Shown here: positions 49,675 through 61,700 of the stretch, one piece after another
How the letters are laid out: each line of letters begins with the position of its first letter
Numbering within the stretch: position 1 is the first letter of the stretch
Origin: Marisa cornuarietis
Lineage: Eukaryota > Mollusca > Gastropoda > Architaenioglossa > Ampullariidae
Length of the DNA stretch: 64,000 bases
NCBI GenBank assembly: GCA_004794655.1
Contig: SMMW01000511.1
Coordinates: 301,001 to 365,000, forward strand
Direction of reading: 5' to 3'
Program-made: the position numbers and the translations under genes
Notes under the pieces: generated by a model
What the model saw: only the letters and a program-made list of their open reading frames with translations
Told to the model about the DNA's origin: nothing
Database searches by the model: none

Positions 49675-51004
49675 ACCCTGAAATAAGCTGCATTCCCTTG
49701 GACTGCCTCCTGACTTGTATGCAGGTGCACAGTTTGTCGCAGACTTGGAGCAAACTAATTGGCTTCGTGCTGTGATGACCAAAATGTTTTCAACCGTTAT
49801 TTCTCTACAGTTATTTAATATTTGAGTTTTCTGGAAAATGTAAGCTCGCAGGAATTGTGATGGGAAGTAAAAAGCATTGAGTGTATGCAGATTTCTTCTT
49901 GTCCCAAGTTTGTAAATCAAGGTTGGTGAGCCATTTTCTAAATGCCATATTCCTAACATTGTGTTTTAAATGTAAGGTAAAGACAAAGTGTACATCTGTA
50001 GCACCCCGCAGGTAAACGCAGAAGTGCTTTCTTATTAAGCACACAGAATCCTGCAAGTTGCATTGCTCAGGCAATGTGTCTGGCACAATTTTATAAAAGA
50101 GTTCTGGGGAAATACAAATCTAACAGAATCCCTAAACAGGAAATCAAAGAGAATAGTATCTAATAATCAGCACACAGAACCAACAGATGAATGAAAGTTC
50201 ACACTGAATTTGTGGAGATCAACTGCAGCCTGACAAGCCTTATCAAAGCCAGTTTTCTTCATGTTTTTAAGTAAATTCCTATTGGATGATCAACAGCCTG
50301 ACAAATCTGATGAAAGCTAATTTTCTTCATGTTTTTAAGCAAATTCCTTCGGGATGATCAACAGGAAATGACAGTATGAAAAGAATGATGTACAATATGA
50401 TGATATCCAGACAAGTCTGGTGATGAACATTGCTTGGTGCATGTTAGCTGTTGAAATTCTCTCATTAAGTTGTGTTAATTAATGGGTCTTCGCTGAAGGT
50501 GGTCGACGCTGTGGCAACCAGAAGAAAGGCGGAGTGATTAACGTAAAGGAGTGGGCAGCTGTTAACTAGGGGTAGGGGGCCGGGGACCTTCTTAGGCAGG
50601 TGGAAGACGGGCCTGCTGGTGTGAGTTCAACTCTGCTGTGCTCCATCAGGTCTCCCCTACAACTGGTAAACAAAAATTGCCTTCATGCCAGTTTGGGACT
50701 GAACTGCATGCTTAATGCATGATGGACTTTACTAGCATTGACGCTATTTCAAATGCACTGAGAGAACACTTTTACTTAACACAATTTGTAAATTACAAAA
50801 TAAATTTTGTAAAGTTTATTTATGATGTCCTGCACACAAAATTGCAGGCTCAAAAACAAGCAAGCTCATAACACCATAGCCCTTAACATTTGTTAATTAA
50901 TTTTCTTAAGAAAAATATATTTATAATACATCTACAGTCAATGCTTTCTTAAATGCATAATGGTTCCAATATAAACGTACATTATGAACAGATTTTTTTC
51001 TCCC
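49675..51004. other. 3' region of the glucuronyltransferase
   Basis: No second gene was recognised. A direct duplication of about 70 bp lies at 50215-50365 (shared TTTTCTTCATGTTTTTAAG). A first AATAAA is near 50799. A possible tRNA-like head near 50600 (GTGAGTTCAACTCTGCTGTG) is too weak to call. Confidence 0.55.
50215..50365. repeat. ~70-bp direct tandem duplication
   Basis: Two copies of a segment running from ATCAACWGCAGCCTGACAA to TTGGATGATCAAC, with about 10% differences. Confidence 0.85.
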
Positions 51005-51686
51005 CTTGATATACAAGGGAGATTAATAAAACGTAACGGTCAAATGCATTTAACGACTTCAAACGGCATGAGGTAACAGCAGCTGAGCATGTCATTTGTC
51101 CACATATTCCCCATGTAAGATGATACATTTGTTGTATCGTCCAACTAGCTTCTGTACAGAGGTGAATCTACAACCGTGCAATGCTCCCTTCTGTAGATAA
51201 ATGATGTAATAATCATGCATTAAGGCAATTACAGATCCATGGCTGATATCCAAATGTGCAGCCATTTGAGACACCATTTTCTATGGGTTTTCTTTACTCA
51301 ATGCATCTGCCCTGTTGATGTTATCCTATGTGTGCAATGTTTATTCCCACTTTAAACGTTTCTAGCCACTAATAAGCCTTTCATTGAGTTATGGTGCGGT
51401 GTCTACATTGAGCCAACATCCCACGATAAATTTCCACTCCTGCTCCTGAAAAAGCACACTTCAAAAAAAAAAAAAGCACATTCTTTGCTGGCAATCTCGC
51501 AATGGAGGCTTCATTTTTCTGCCCTTATGGCTGCCCCTTAACTAAAGCTGTCATGCTGCACCATTCCTAGGCACACTCTCAAACAGGCAATGTACAGTGA
51601 ATTTCACTAGTTTCTCTTAGTTCTAGTTATCTCATGACATAGTTTAAAAATTCACTTTACTTTTTTATTCTCCCTTGTGTATCAAG
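51005..51686 (-). mobile_element. decayed mariner-like DNA transposon
   Basis: The left end CTTGATATACAAGGGAGA (51005-51022) and right end 51669-51686 are inverted repeats with one mismatch. Inside, the minus strand encodes a helix-turn-helix-like piece (MVSQMAAHLDISHGSVIAL) resembling the second HTH of mariner-type transposases, followed by degraded sequence. No catalytic DDD/D core is intact. It lies between the glucuronyltransferase and PLCXD genes. Confidence 0.75.
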
Positions 51687-53937
51687 AATACAAAGTGATG
51701 TTACTGTAATTGCTTTCCCTCTGTCCACAGGGAAATCTTGGAAAACACTCCAATACAAATATTCTTAAATATAAAAAAAATAAATGGCAGTCCTCCTCCA
51801 GCTGAACAGAGAATTTAAATATTAAAGTACAATGTATGTTTAGAATGTTGACATAGTTCAGTGCTGAAAACAGCGTTCAGGCTGTTGACAAACAATATTT
51901 TTTTAGTTTACAAGTTGAGATTTAACAGTAAATCCAATGAGCTTGAAGTTCAGTAAGTCTTTTATAGTGTGGATCATTATTATGCACAATAATAACCTAA
52001 TATTGCATATACCTGATATATTATCACATTATATACATCCTGTGCTGCCTGCTATTTTTGTATTTCATAACACAACAGCACTATGACATATTAACAACAG
52101 TTCATATTGCAACCAAGTACAATATACGCATAGGAAAAAATTAAAATGTATCACAAGCTATAACATACTGCTATGCATTTCATTTTTTTAAAGAAATCAA
52201 CAAAATAATGTCATCTTCAAGACAAAAGGAATGCTGCATCAAGATTTTAAAAATGCTAAATAGTAAAATAACAACAGCAAACCAACATTACATGACAGAA
52301 AACAATTGAAACTTGTATTAAAACTCATAGCAGTATGGAATGTTCGACACAGCTCAGAATTTATCTCAGTTTAGTACTTACGGCTTTCACAGATCAAAGT
52401 TCTGTTTTAAACAATGCTGATGCATAAAAGTCTTTTAAAAGCAATAATAATAATATGTTTATTTATAGATCTTAAATATAGAATATGATACCTTGTTCTT
52501 CCTGCCAAATACTACTAAGATTAAACCCACCACAAGGGCCAAAAGCGAGATTGGTAACATAAAGCAGGAGCTAAAATGCTTGTATTTACAACCAGTTTTG
52601 CTGACTGCATTAATTATCCATTCAGTGACAGCCTAGCTACATTCTGCACACCTGATCCCTAACTGCACCTTTCAGAAGTGGTTGTAGTGTCAGTCCATGT
52701 ACAAATATTTACAGAGAAAATAATTATTTTTGTTCAAAACAATTCTGCATTACTCTTTTTTCTATGGACACCCAGCACCAGAATCAATATCAATCAAATC
52801 AGTGCTCTCTATTATGAGGAAGAATGTTCTCTATATTACAAATAAAAAGAAAGTGACACAGTGAGGCAAAAAGAACCAGCTGGGTGTAGTGGAGGGGGGG
52901 GAGAACAGCCAAACTATCCGCAACATTGCAAAAGTATGCAAACAAAGTATAGTAATGATAAAGTATTTGAGCAAAAAATGAGCTGTCAGATTGGTAGGCT
53001 AATTTTGCAGCTTTGTAGTTGGTCCAGTGGTAAATGTAAGGCCAGTAATCCTGCTTTAAGCGTTCCATTTGCTGCCTCCTAACAAGCAGTGGTATCGCAT
53101 ACAAGTTTCAGAATGCACAAGAGCACATCAACGTGGCACAAAGGCAGATCTTTTAAATGTCCTGTCCAATATTATGAGTATGAGCAATGTTAGTGTGTAC
53201 AATGTATCAACCAGCTTTGTGAAATCCTTTTAACAATAATAAAATAAGAAAAAAAAGAGCACTTATACAGCATGCTTCCTCCCTGTGTAGCTAGCTCATC
53301 GCTCTTTACAAAAGAGAAACAACATGAAGGACATTAAATGGAAGAATTGGGAAACGATAATTTGTTCAAGATATATTTGAATGGTTCAGATTTCAACTCT
53401 ATGAAAGCAGTGTCATCAGATGACAACATTACAAATTTATGTATACATTCAGTTCTGATTACTCCAAGCTGAAAAAAGAGAAAAATATTCTCATAAAGTA
53501 CAATTTGTACTCCTACATCTAAACCAAACAAGCAGCCACCACACTTGTGGAAAATGCAGACTTCAGGCAGTACCTCACACAGATTCAGTATGATTTATAT
53601 GGCAGGATGAAGCAGCCCTATCACACATGCATACCAAAAAAAAAAAATAATAATAATAATAGCAAAAAAGATCAATTAAGGTCAAAAGAAAGTCTGCAGA
53701 TCTGCATCAATACAGATGTCTACTGGTCAACAGAAAAAAAAATGAAGCCATTAAAATGGGAGGGGGCATCACATCCAAACATCTGTGAGCCATGACCTGA
53801 AGCCCATCAAAACTGTGAAACATCAGGTGAGACAAAAAAGAATAATCTTCTCATGCCAGTTCAGCTAAGAGACGTCACTGTCATATAGAATTAATTGCTT
53901 TACAGCCTTAAAACTGCAACCATCTAAATACCTTATG
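51687..53937 (-). other. AT-rich probable 3' UTR of the PLC X-domain gene
   Basis: A stretch of 2.2 kb without recognisable coding sequence, downstream of the PLCXD stop on the minus strand. Several TTTATT motifs (AATAAA on minus) occur, for example around 52458. Long 3' UTRs are plausible, but the polyadenylation site cannot be chosen from sequence alone. Confidence 0.45.
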
Positions 53938-55590
53938 CTACTTGAAGTTTAAGCTGATGACTGTAGGAATGAACAAATTTGTTTCAACAAAGTCTGCTAT
54001 ACAAATATTTAGGCCCTGCTCACCTGCAGTTTTGCTGGCTACCCAGTCCGTGAAAGCTGATGTGGCAGGCAGACTCATTTGCCTCTTTAATGTTGTACAT
54101 AGATGCTTTGCAACTGTGTTGATGCGTGGAGTCAGCACCCCCTGTGCCACTGTAAACTGCCAACTAAAAGCTTTGGTCTTATACCAATTTTCCAAGTATT
54201 CCACCAACGTCTTCACGTTTTCAGTGTTTGCCCATGGAGCTACAATAGCACTACTTGGCCACAGTCCAGCTTCGGTGAGAAAGTACCCGGCCTGGTAAAA
54301 TACAAAGACTCTGTGTGGTGTAGCATACAGACTCCTGAGAGAAATATCCTGGGGCTTTGTTGCGATGATGTACGAGGGCACCAGTTTGTCTCCAAAAAAG
54401 TCTTGAATGAGGTCGATGAGCTGCTTGTGATTGTCTGCTGTCATGTTGTAGAAATGGTTAAAATCCAGGAACACAACTTCCTTCGGATGAACGTATAGAA
54501 AAGATAGCACAGAAAGGAGAAGATTTCGGATTCGATGCCCATACAAGCCATGTACACCAAAGAACTCTCCAGATGATCCAGGCTTCACACATGTCCTGAT
54601 GTCAAAATATCTGATTCCCGCCTGTAGCTGCTGTAGGACATCAAGCGACTGTGTAAGTGACCAATCACAAGTGACTCGTTTTCCTAGGCAGCAAAAACCT
54701 TCAGCAAGTAATCTCATTGGGCGGGGAATGTCCATGGCAACTGGAGATTTTTCATCCAAATAAAAGGCAAATGAATCATGAGAGCCTGTATAAACAGATT
54801 AAAAATTTATTACTGTAAAAACCCTCTGCAAGACAAAATAATTTTCTAAAATAGTACAACTTTATTCATTCACAAGGGCAATTCCAGAAATAAAATCAGA
54901 GGCAGCTCTATATGGAAGCACAACAACAAAAATGGCAAAACGGGTGAAGAGAAATCGTATGCAGTTCAAGGTTGCAAGTAAACATAGCAACAGATGTCAA
55001 AAGTTTAATGGACTGGTGATATCATCAAAAAGGTCAGAAATTATAAATAAGAAAAAGAAATTATAGATCTAATATCTGATTGATCTTAATATCTGTTCCC
55101 AATCTAATCCCAAAACTAACAGTCCATTCTGAGCTAACTATAAACAGTTGTGCAGCGTTAAAAGCTACAAAACTGCACAGCATTCACCAGTAGGCTTGTG
55201 GGTTTTCTTACTTTCTCTTCACTGCATGGTATTAACAAAATTATATATCTGTATCCAAAAACCTCTCTCTCATGCCATATATACTTTTCTTGAATGTTAT
55301 GGTTACATTTTCCTTCGACTATATCGGTAATTTGTTTTCAATTGTCATGGCCCCGTAATAAATTCCATGTAAGAAATGATTACTGTTCTTATGAGGTAAG
55401 TAGCATCTATATGTGCACCTGGTAGGGCCACCTGTGTCAGAGGACGATCAAGCACATGTTCAGGTAAGAGTGACATCCAGTCACTAGCTTTCCTCTGTAT
55501 CTGCTCCATTAGCTGTTGAGTAGGCCTTAAACAGGCCTGCTCTGTCATCTTTGTCTGCTGAGGAATGCCTTCACAGGACACCTCTGTCAT
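53938..55590 (-). CDS. PI-PLC X-domain-containing protein (PLCXD family)
   Basis: Cytosolic phospholipase-C-like protein with only the X half of the PI-PLC catalytic barrel. Coding exons 55590-55419 and 54785-53938 give 339 aa. The splice joins VALPG to SHDSF. The first catalytic His is His60 (GSHDS); the second is His136 (GVHGLYGH); GIRYFDIR at 114-121 and VVFLDFNHFY follow the family. No Y domain, PH, C2 or signal peptide is seen, as expected for PLCXD1-3, and the length is typical. A 5' noncoding exon probably ends at 57031 (CTTAAG|GTAAGG on minus), joining an acceptor at 55607; it contains a four-codon upstream ORF. The gene is convergent with the glucuronyltransferase and divergent from the TRPV gene. 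PLCXD1, 2 or 3 cannot be told apart here. Confidence 0.93.
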
Positions 55591-57030
55591 CTTTGTCTCT
55601 TTTCACCTTGGAAAGAGGGAAAAACAAAATTAAATAATGATATAAGTTTAGACAATGCACTACACATACCTATATGCAATTCTTTCTCACTCACATGTAC
55701 ACATATGCATAAATATCTCTACTAAAGATAAAAAGACATACCTGCTAAATATTGTGTACAAAGAGCAATAAACAGAAAGAAACTTGAAATTCTTTCATCA
55801 TCTGCCTCTCCCATCTGTGCATATTGCCTGCACTCACATCTTACCTTACAATCACAGTTCACATGTGATGTGTTTCCTTCACCTTCTCAGACTGCTGCAC
55901 ATTACGTGGAATAACTCTGCCTTTATTGGGAAATAAAACTGTATGGGTAAGGCTAAAAAAATGCTCATGGTTGCGTCATTCTGTAACAAATTAATTTTCA
56001 CATGATGTCTAACATGAAGTATGCAGCTATGTACAGCAGAACCTACCATACATTTGCTCTGACAGATTCCTGCTCTGCCCTTGATGACCTATGTGTACCA
56101 GCTATTATAATCAGTAATTCCTTCTGAAAATGTACTTTATGACCAACCCTCATAACTTTATTTTAAAACTAAGCCCTAAAAAATTAGTATCGTTAAGGAT
56201 TTATCTTTTAAAGATTTAAAAGTAGTAATCAGAATCAAAGCTAAAGGAGAAGAAGCTTCAGAACTGCTCAAATCCCAATCATGCTTGATACAGTCTTTAG
56301 AAAAATCATTTTTTGTAAATAATGTAATGAATAGCAAGTCACCTTTGAAAACTGTTTTCTGCTGTGTTATCACAAAGCACACGGAAGACTTAAGTATGTG
56401 AAAATAAATTCAAGGGAACAAGTGTAACTGTGCATGGTCCCACAAGGATGTAATTCTCTTCATTAATTATAACTGACAGCACCTTGAGCAAGGCAAATAG
56501 TGAAGTGTGTCAGTGTTGTCATGTACTTCATCACACACACACACGCCAGCCTTTGCCATATACCATCCATGGGAACTAGAAAGGAATCCAATATTGCGAT
56601 GATTGACTTGAACGAAAGGATGCCAATATTGCTTGCTGATGTTGTCATTCAATGATGATGGTGATGATGATGATGATACAAGGAAGGAAAAGTGCAAAAA
56701 AAAAAAAATGTGCGTGTGCTCTTCCTCTAACAGTATGACGAGAATCATTCGGCTCTTGGCATGGGCAAAGACTACTTTAAACATGGGTATTACCGATATA
56801 TAGAGTATTTCAATAATTGTGTCATTGTGCCATGGATGATGATAACAAGCATCAATTATGATCTGTCATCTTTCACGCTACATCGCTCTCCAAACCGAGT
56901 AGAAAGCATTGCAGAGTCGAATTAAACTATGAACATATCAGCTATAGCATGCATTGAGAATCTGAATGAGATAATAAAAATTAAACTGTCCTTAGGAAAA
57001 CGAAACCAAGCATTTAAATACACTCCTTAC

Positions 57031-57450
57031 CTTAAGTTGCTCGCATGAAAACTACCAGACCTACGGACCTTCGTTTGTATGAGTCTGTGACAAGACCGCC
57101 AACAGCAGAAAACCTGGTTTGGACAAATTTTAACTTTTCCGGTATGTGTCACAGAGAGTGAGAGATGAATGGATGGAGGTAAGGTTAAAAGTGAGTTAAA
57201 CTTTCAGTTTTCATTATTGGCTATCCTACAGAGGGTTAGAATTGCGATAAAGAATACCAGATCATCGTGGCACAATACAGATTTCTTTCACTTTGCGACA
57301 AAATTTATTAAATCGTGCGTCCACACCTCAATTTCAACCCAACTAACATGCAGTTCACTGGCCAATTCTTTCACGTGACCTAACGTCACAAAATGGTCGT
57401 CGCAATATTGTGGTCTGATGCTGTGTACTTGTTTACAGTTTCTTCGACCA
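57031..57450. promoter_or_regulatory. probable divergent promoter region PLCXD / TRPV
   Basis: The PLCXD leader exon appears to start in this stretch on the minus strand, and the TRPV gene runs the other way 1.6 kb later. The segment 57370-57400 holds TTTCACGTGACCTAACGTCAC, with E-box-like and CRE-like cores. No TATA box was chosen. This is an inference from gene arrangement. Confidence 0.35.
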
Positions 57451-57898
57451 GTGACGACCAAAGTGGTTCGTCACTGCCGCGAGGCAGAAGATATGTATCC
57501 TTTACTTTCAGCTAAGAAGATTATTCTGCCTTTGTGTCACTTGAAAACTCATCGCATACAGCGCTATAAAGGTACTGCCTGTCGTCCGCCATTGCAAAGC
57601 GGCGTTAGCAACAGATGACGCTTTTGATTTTGGTCTCTCAGAAAACTACAGTTATAACGATCCTTCGGTTCGAATCTCACGTATACAATGTATTGCAATG
57701 CAAACGTTAATGAAAGCTATATGCATTTTTTAGCTTATATTAAAGATGTCGAGATATGTATATATATAAGCCATATATTCGCTCGATTAAGCCTCGGCCG
57801 AGCTCGGAATTATATGCGCTGTGGAATGTACATGAAATATCTTCTTAAACGAAATAGTAAGTTTTATTTAGGAACACATTAATGCAAGCAAGAAAGCG

Positions 57899-57964
<66 letters not shown>

Positions 57965-58747
57965 TTGAAAGAAGGAAGGGAAAGTATCTTTCACCGTTAG
58001 TTATGTAAAACAGCGCTGCTTCTGGGATGAGGGATTGAGGGAATATTACTTTTAATTGGCTTTTATATTTGACATCACAAAGAAAACAGGCATTGCATTG
58101 AATATCTACAAATACAAAAGCTTCTGCAAGTGTGTGTTAACATAAAAGTAGAATAGAAATTATTACTGAATATATATGTCTCATATAAATAGCTAGAAAT
58201 GCATTGACATATCAGGACATTTGAACTTAGACAAATGCATTTTTACACTGTCCAATCTCACACATTGTATTCAAACATCCTAAGACAAGCCCTTTCAGCA
58301 TACTTTCACTCATACAAGAGTTCTGCTTGATTTTTCCCCTCCCAAGAAAAAGAATATCTTCTGTAGTGAGTGTTTACTAACCATTCATGATAGTTGTCTT
58401 CACTTGTAAGGATCTAGAAAGTTGTTGTTTGTCTTCTTCTTGCCTTTTTTCTATACGTGAAAATCAACTTTTTTAGTCCACATTTCAAGCTCCAATGATA
58501 ATGATGTACTGTGGTACAATACCAACAGAATACAAACAGTTTTGGGTACATGCACTGTTTTTATGTTTCAATGTAAAAGCCATGGTTTGTAATATCCTCT
58601 TTTATTGATTTTTGTTTTAGTTTTTGACACTTGATTCTCTTTTAGGGTAATCATATGTCAAGAGTAAAGACTGCAGCAGCCATTGTGTTACCTGACAAGA
58701 TTGTCATAGTGACAAGTGTGTTGAAATACTCCTATTGAAGCAGCACC
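57451..58747. other. 5' region of the TRPV gene
   Basis: It contains a (CT)n(CA)n tract at 57901-57964. An acceptor TTCTCTTTTAG ends at about 58645, so the coding exon probably starts at 58646 with a 100-bp leader segment, and a noncoding first exon lies further upstream. No other gene was recognised. Confidence 0.5.
57901..57964. repeat. (CT)n(CA)n microsatellite
   Basis: About 24 CT units followed by about 8 CA units. Confidence 0.95.
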
Positions 58748-61700
58748 ATGGGAAATATCCTGGCCTCCTCATCAGAGGAAGACCCAGATTCAGCATGGAA
58801 AGTACAGAACAGAGAAATGGCCACCAACCCCATGTACAAGTTTGCTGATCTTGCCAAGGGGGGAGAACTCATCAAGGCATATGAAGACCATGGACCAGAT
58901 CGTGTCAAAGAGATTGCCAGAACAAAAATGATGAATTATCTTTACAACTGTGGCAAGGGTGCTGTAATTGAAAAATTGGAGTATATCAAATGGTGTAGCA
59001 ACAGGAAAGCCAAATTCAAAGCCTTTGTAAGTGAACAGAAACTTGTCATGGAAACACCCCTTTTACCTTTGTACAATAGCAATATTTGAATATTTTAACT
59101 CTTAGACTACTCGTGGACTGTTGTCAACTTAATGTTTTTGTTATAAATTTCATTGTTTCCTACTATATTAAGTAAACTTTAGTATTTTTCCAGATTCTCT
59201 TAAAGTCTTTTAGGTAGATAAATATAGATCATTACTATTTACTTCTAAAACTTTCAGAGACCCTTTTTATTGTACACAATTTTGGCATAACCAAAGAAAA
59301 ACAGTCCACTTGGATACAGAAACAAATATTTCCTCTTGTTCTGGTCAATATTCACTTGAATGTTATGCCAATGTTCTTCAGCAGGAAGAGAGTGAATTAC
59401 AGAAATTGGAGGAGAAATCTGAATGGGAACTAAAACACAAACTAGAAGCAAAACCAGAAGAAAAGACAGAGGAAGAGCTTTTGAAGGAATTTCAGGAAGA
59501 TCCTATCAATAAATTTGAACCTCATGAGGCATGCTGGGATTTGAACAAGCGTGGAGGGGTTGGAGAAACACCTTTCCACTTATGTTACCTGATGGACTCT
59601 CCCGTTCACTTTGAAGTGGGGAAAGCTCTTCTTGAAGTCTTTCCCCAACTGGCATGCGATGTTTATGAAGGCGAGGAGTATTTCGGTGAGTAAAATCACA
59701 GTCCTTCTTTTAAATATACATACATTATGTTAATATAAACAGTGGAATACAAAACTATAGTGCTACATTTGTTTAAAATTTCTTAGGGCAGAACGCACCT
59801 GAGGCTTGCTTAGGCAGATGAACATGGTATGATAATATTAAAAACAACAGCTTATAATAATAGATTATAATAAATGATTGTTCAACTGCTCGTGAAACTG
59901 AATCATAACTTAAGACAAAATAGTTTTAAAGTACCATCACACAAATATGAATCTCCTCACACTCCTTCATTGTGGGCTTTTGCTGAAGGAACTTTTTTTT
60001 TGAGAAAACACTGTCACACAATTATAAATCTCTGTACTCATCTCAACTAGTTTTCACTGACGAAACAAAACATTCTCTTCTTTACTTTCTTTAAACGCTC
60101 TCCTCTGTTAGACAGCAAAATCAGAAGGTTATTCTTTTGTTACTCCAAATGATATTCAACCTCTTGTCTTTTGTTCTTGTCGCCACACACAGACGTGTCC
60201 CACTCTTCTCCTTTTTTCCCTGCTCTCTCTGATGTCAGAATCTGTTGACCTCATACATACAAATTTAGACCAGTTATTTGATGTTATCACACACATTCAT
60301 TCCAGTACATTTGCTGGAATAAACATTAGTATTAATACACACATTACTTAAACACCTTTACTGTGCTTATAATTTTATGACAAACCTCTTCTTATGGCCA
60401 CTGCAGCATAGGTTTTATGGTCTTGCACATCTAGATAATGTGGCAAACTTTTCAGCCCCCCCCCCCCTGCCTTGTCTACAGATGCTTTTAATGTCAAGAA
60501 AACTAAACATCCCATTGATGTTAATGAAGCAGGGGGAGGGGGTGAGAATGTGTGCATTTCACTGAGGCATAAGTGGTTTTCAGGTGAGAGCGCCCTGCAC
60601 ATTGCTGTCATGCTGGATGACCTGGACATCGTTCAGCTGCTGGTGCAGAATGGTGCCAACGTCAACCAGCGTGCTACTGGACGTTTTTTTCTGCCAGAGG
60701 ATTTGAAGAAAAACCCTGATCCCACAGCAGCCACTAACTATGATGGCAAGTTTTACAGCATTTATTCCAGCTCTCTGTAGATTCTGGTCACATTCCTGAC
60801 ATTTGGAAACTTTTGCACATTGTGCCTGCCCCAAAAATCACTTGGCCCAGTCAATCCAACGTCTTCAGACCAGTCACTCTAACATCAGTTGTCATGAAAT
60901 CATTTGAGAAAATTGTAAGGAGCACAGTTATGACTGCTGTTGATCAATATCTTGACCTGTTGCCTGTTGTAGTTTGCCTATACAGCTGGAAGAGGCGTCG
61001 ATGATGCTAAGCTGTTTATACTAAATACGCTGTATAAACATCTGGAGAAACCTAGAGCTCATGCCAGGCTTCTCTTTGCTGATTTTTCTTTGCTTTTAAC
61101 ATTGTGGAATCTCACTTGCTAGCAGTCTAGCTTTAGACCTCCACCTACCCCACCAACTAACTCTTTGGATTCTGGACTATTTAAGAAACAGGCAGCAGTT
61201 TCTGTTAACGGTCTCTCAGACCCTCTTGTCACCTGTACAGATTCCCCTCAAGGCTGCTGCTTGTTGTCTCCACTACTATTCATACTCTATACTAACAGTT
61301 GTAGAAATACTATGCATAGGAGATTTCTTATAAAATTTGCTGATGACACAGCATTGCTGTCACTTTTGTATAATAATGGACATGTTCACAGTGGCGCTTT
61401 TCCTGACTTTGTACGCTGATGTGATGAGCACTTCCTTATCTTGAATGCCTAAAAGACTAAGTAAATGTTCTTTGACTTTTGAATGAACAATTAGCCTGAG
61501 ACAGTAATTGATCGGTACTATCCAAGAGGATGCCATCAAGATAGTTGACTCTTATAAATATTCAGGTGCTATCTTTGACAAGCTTAAATAGGATATCATC
61601 ACTGACATGACCCTCCATAAGTGCCAGCAACGCCTGTACCTCCATCGGAAACTCAGATCTTTCTCTGTCAGCTCTGTCATCCTCATTCGATTCTATCAGT

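Noticed and set aside
57655..57685. B-box-like GGTTCGAATCTC suggesting a tRNA gene
   Set aside because: No A box, acceptor-stem pairing or cloverleaf could be drawn around it.
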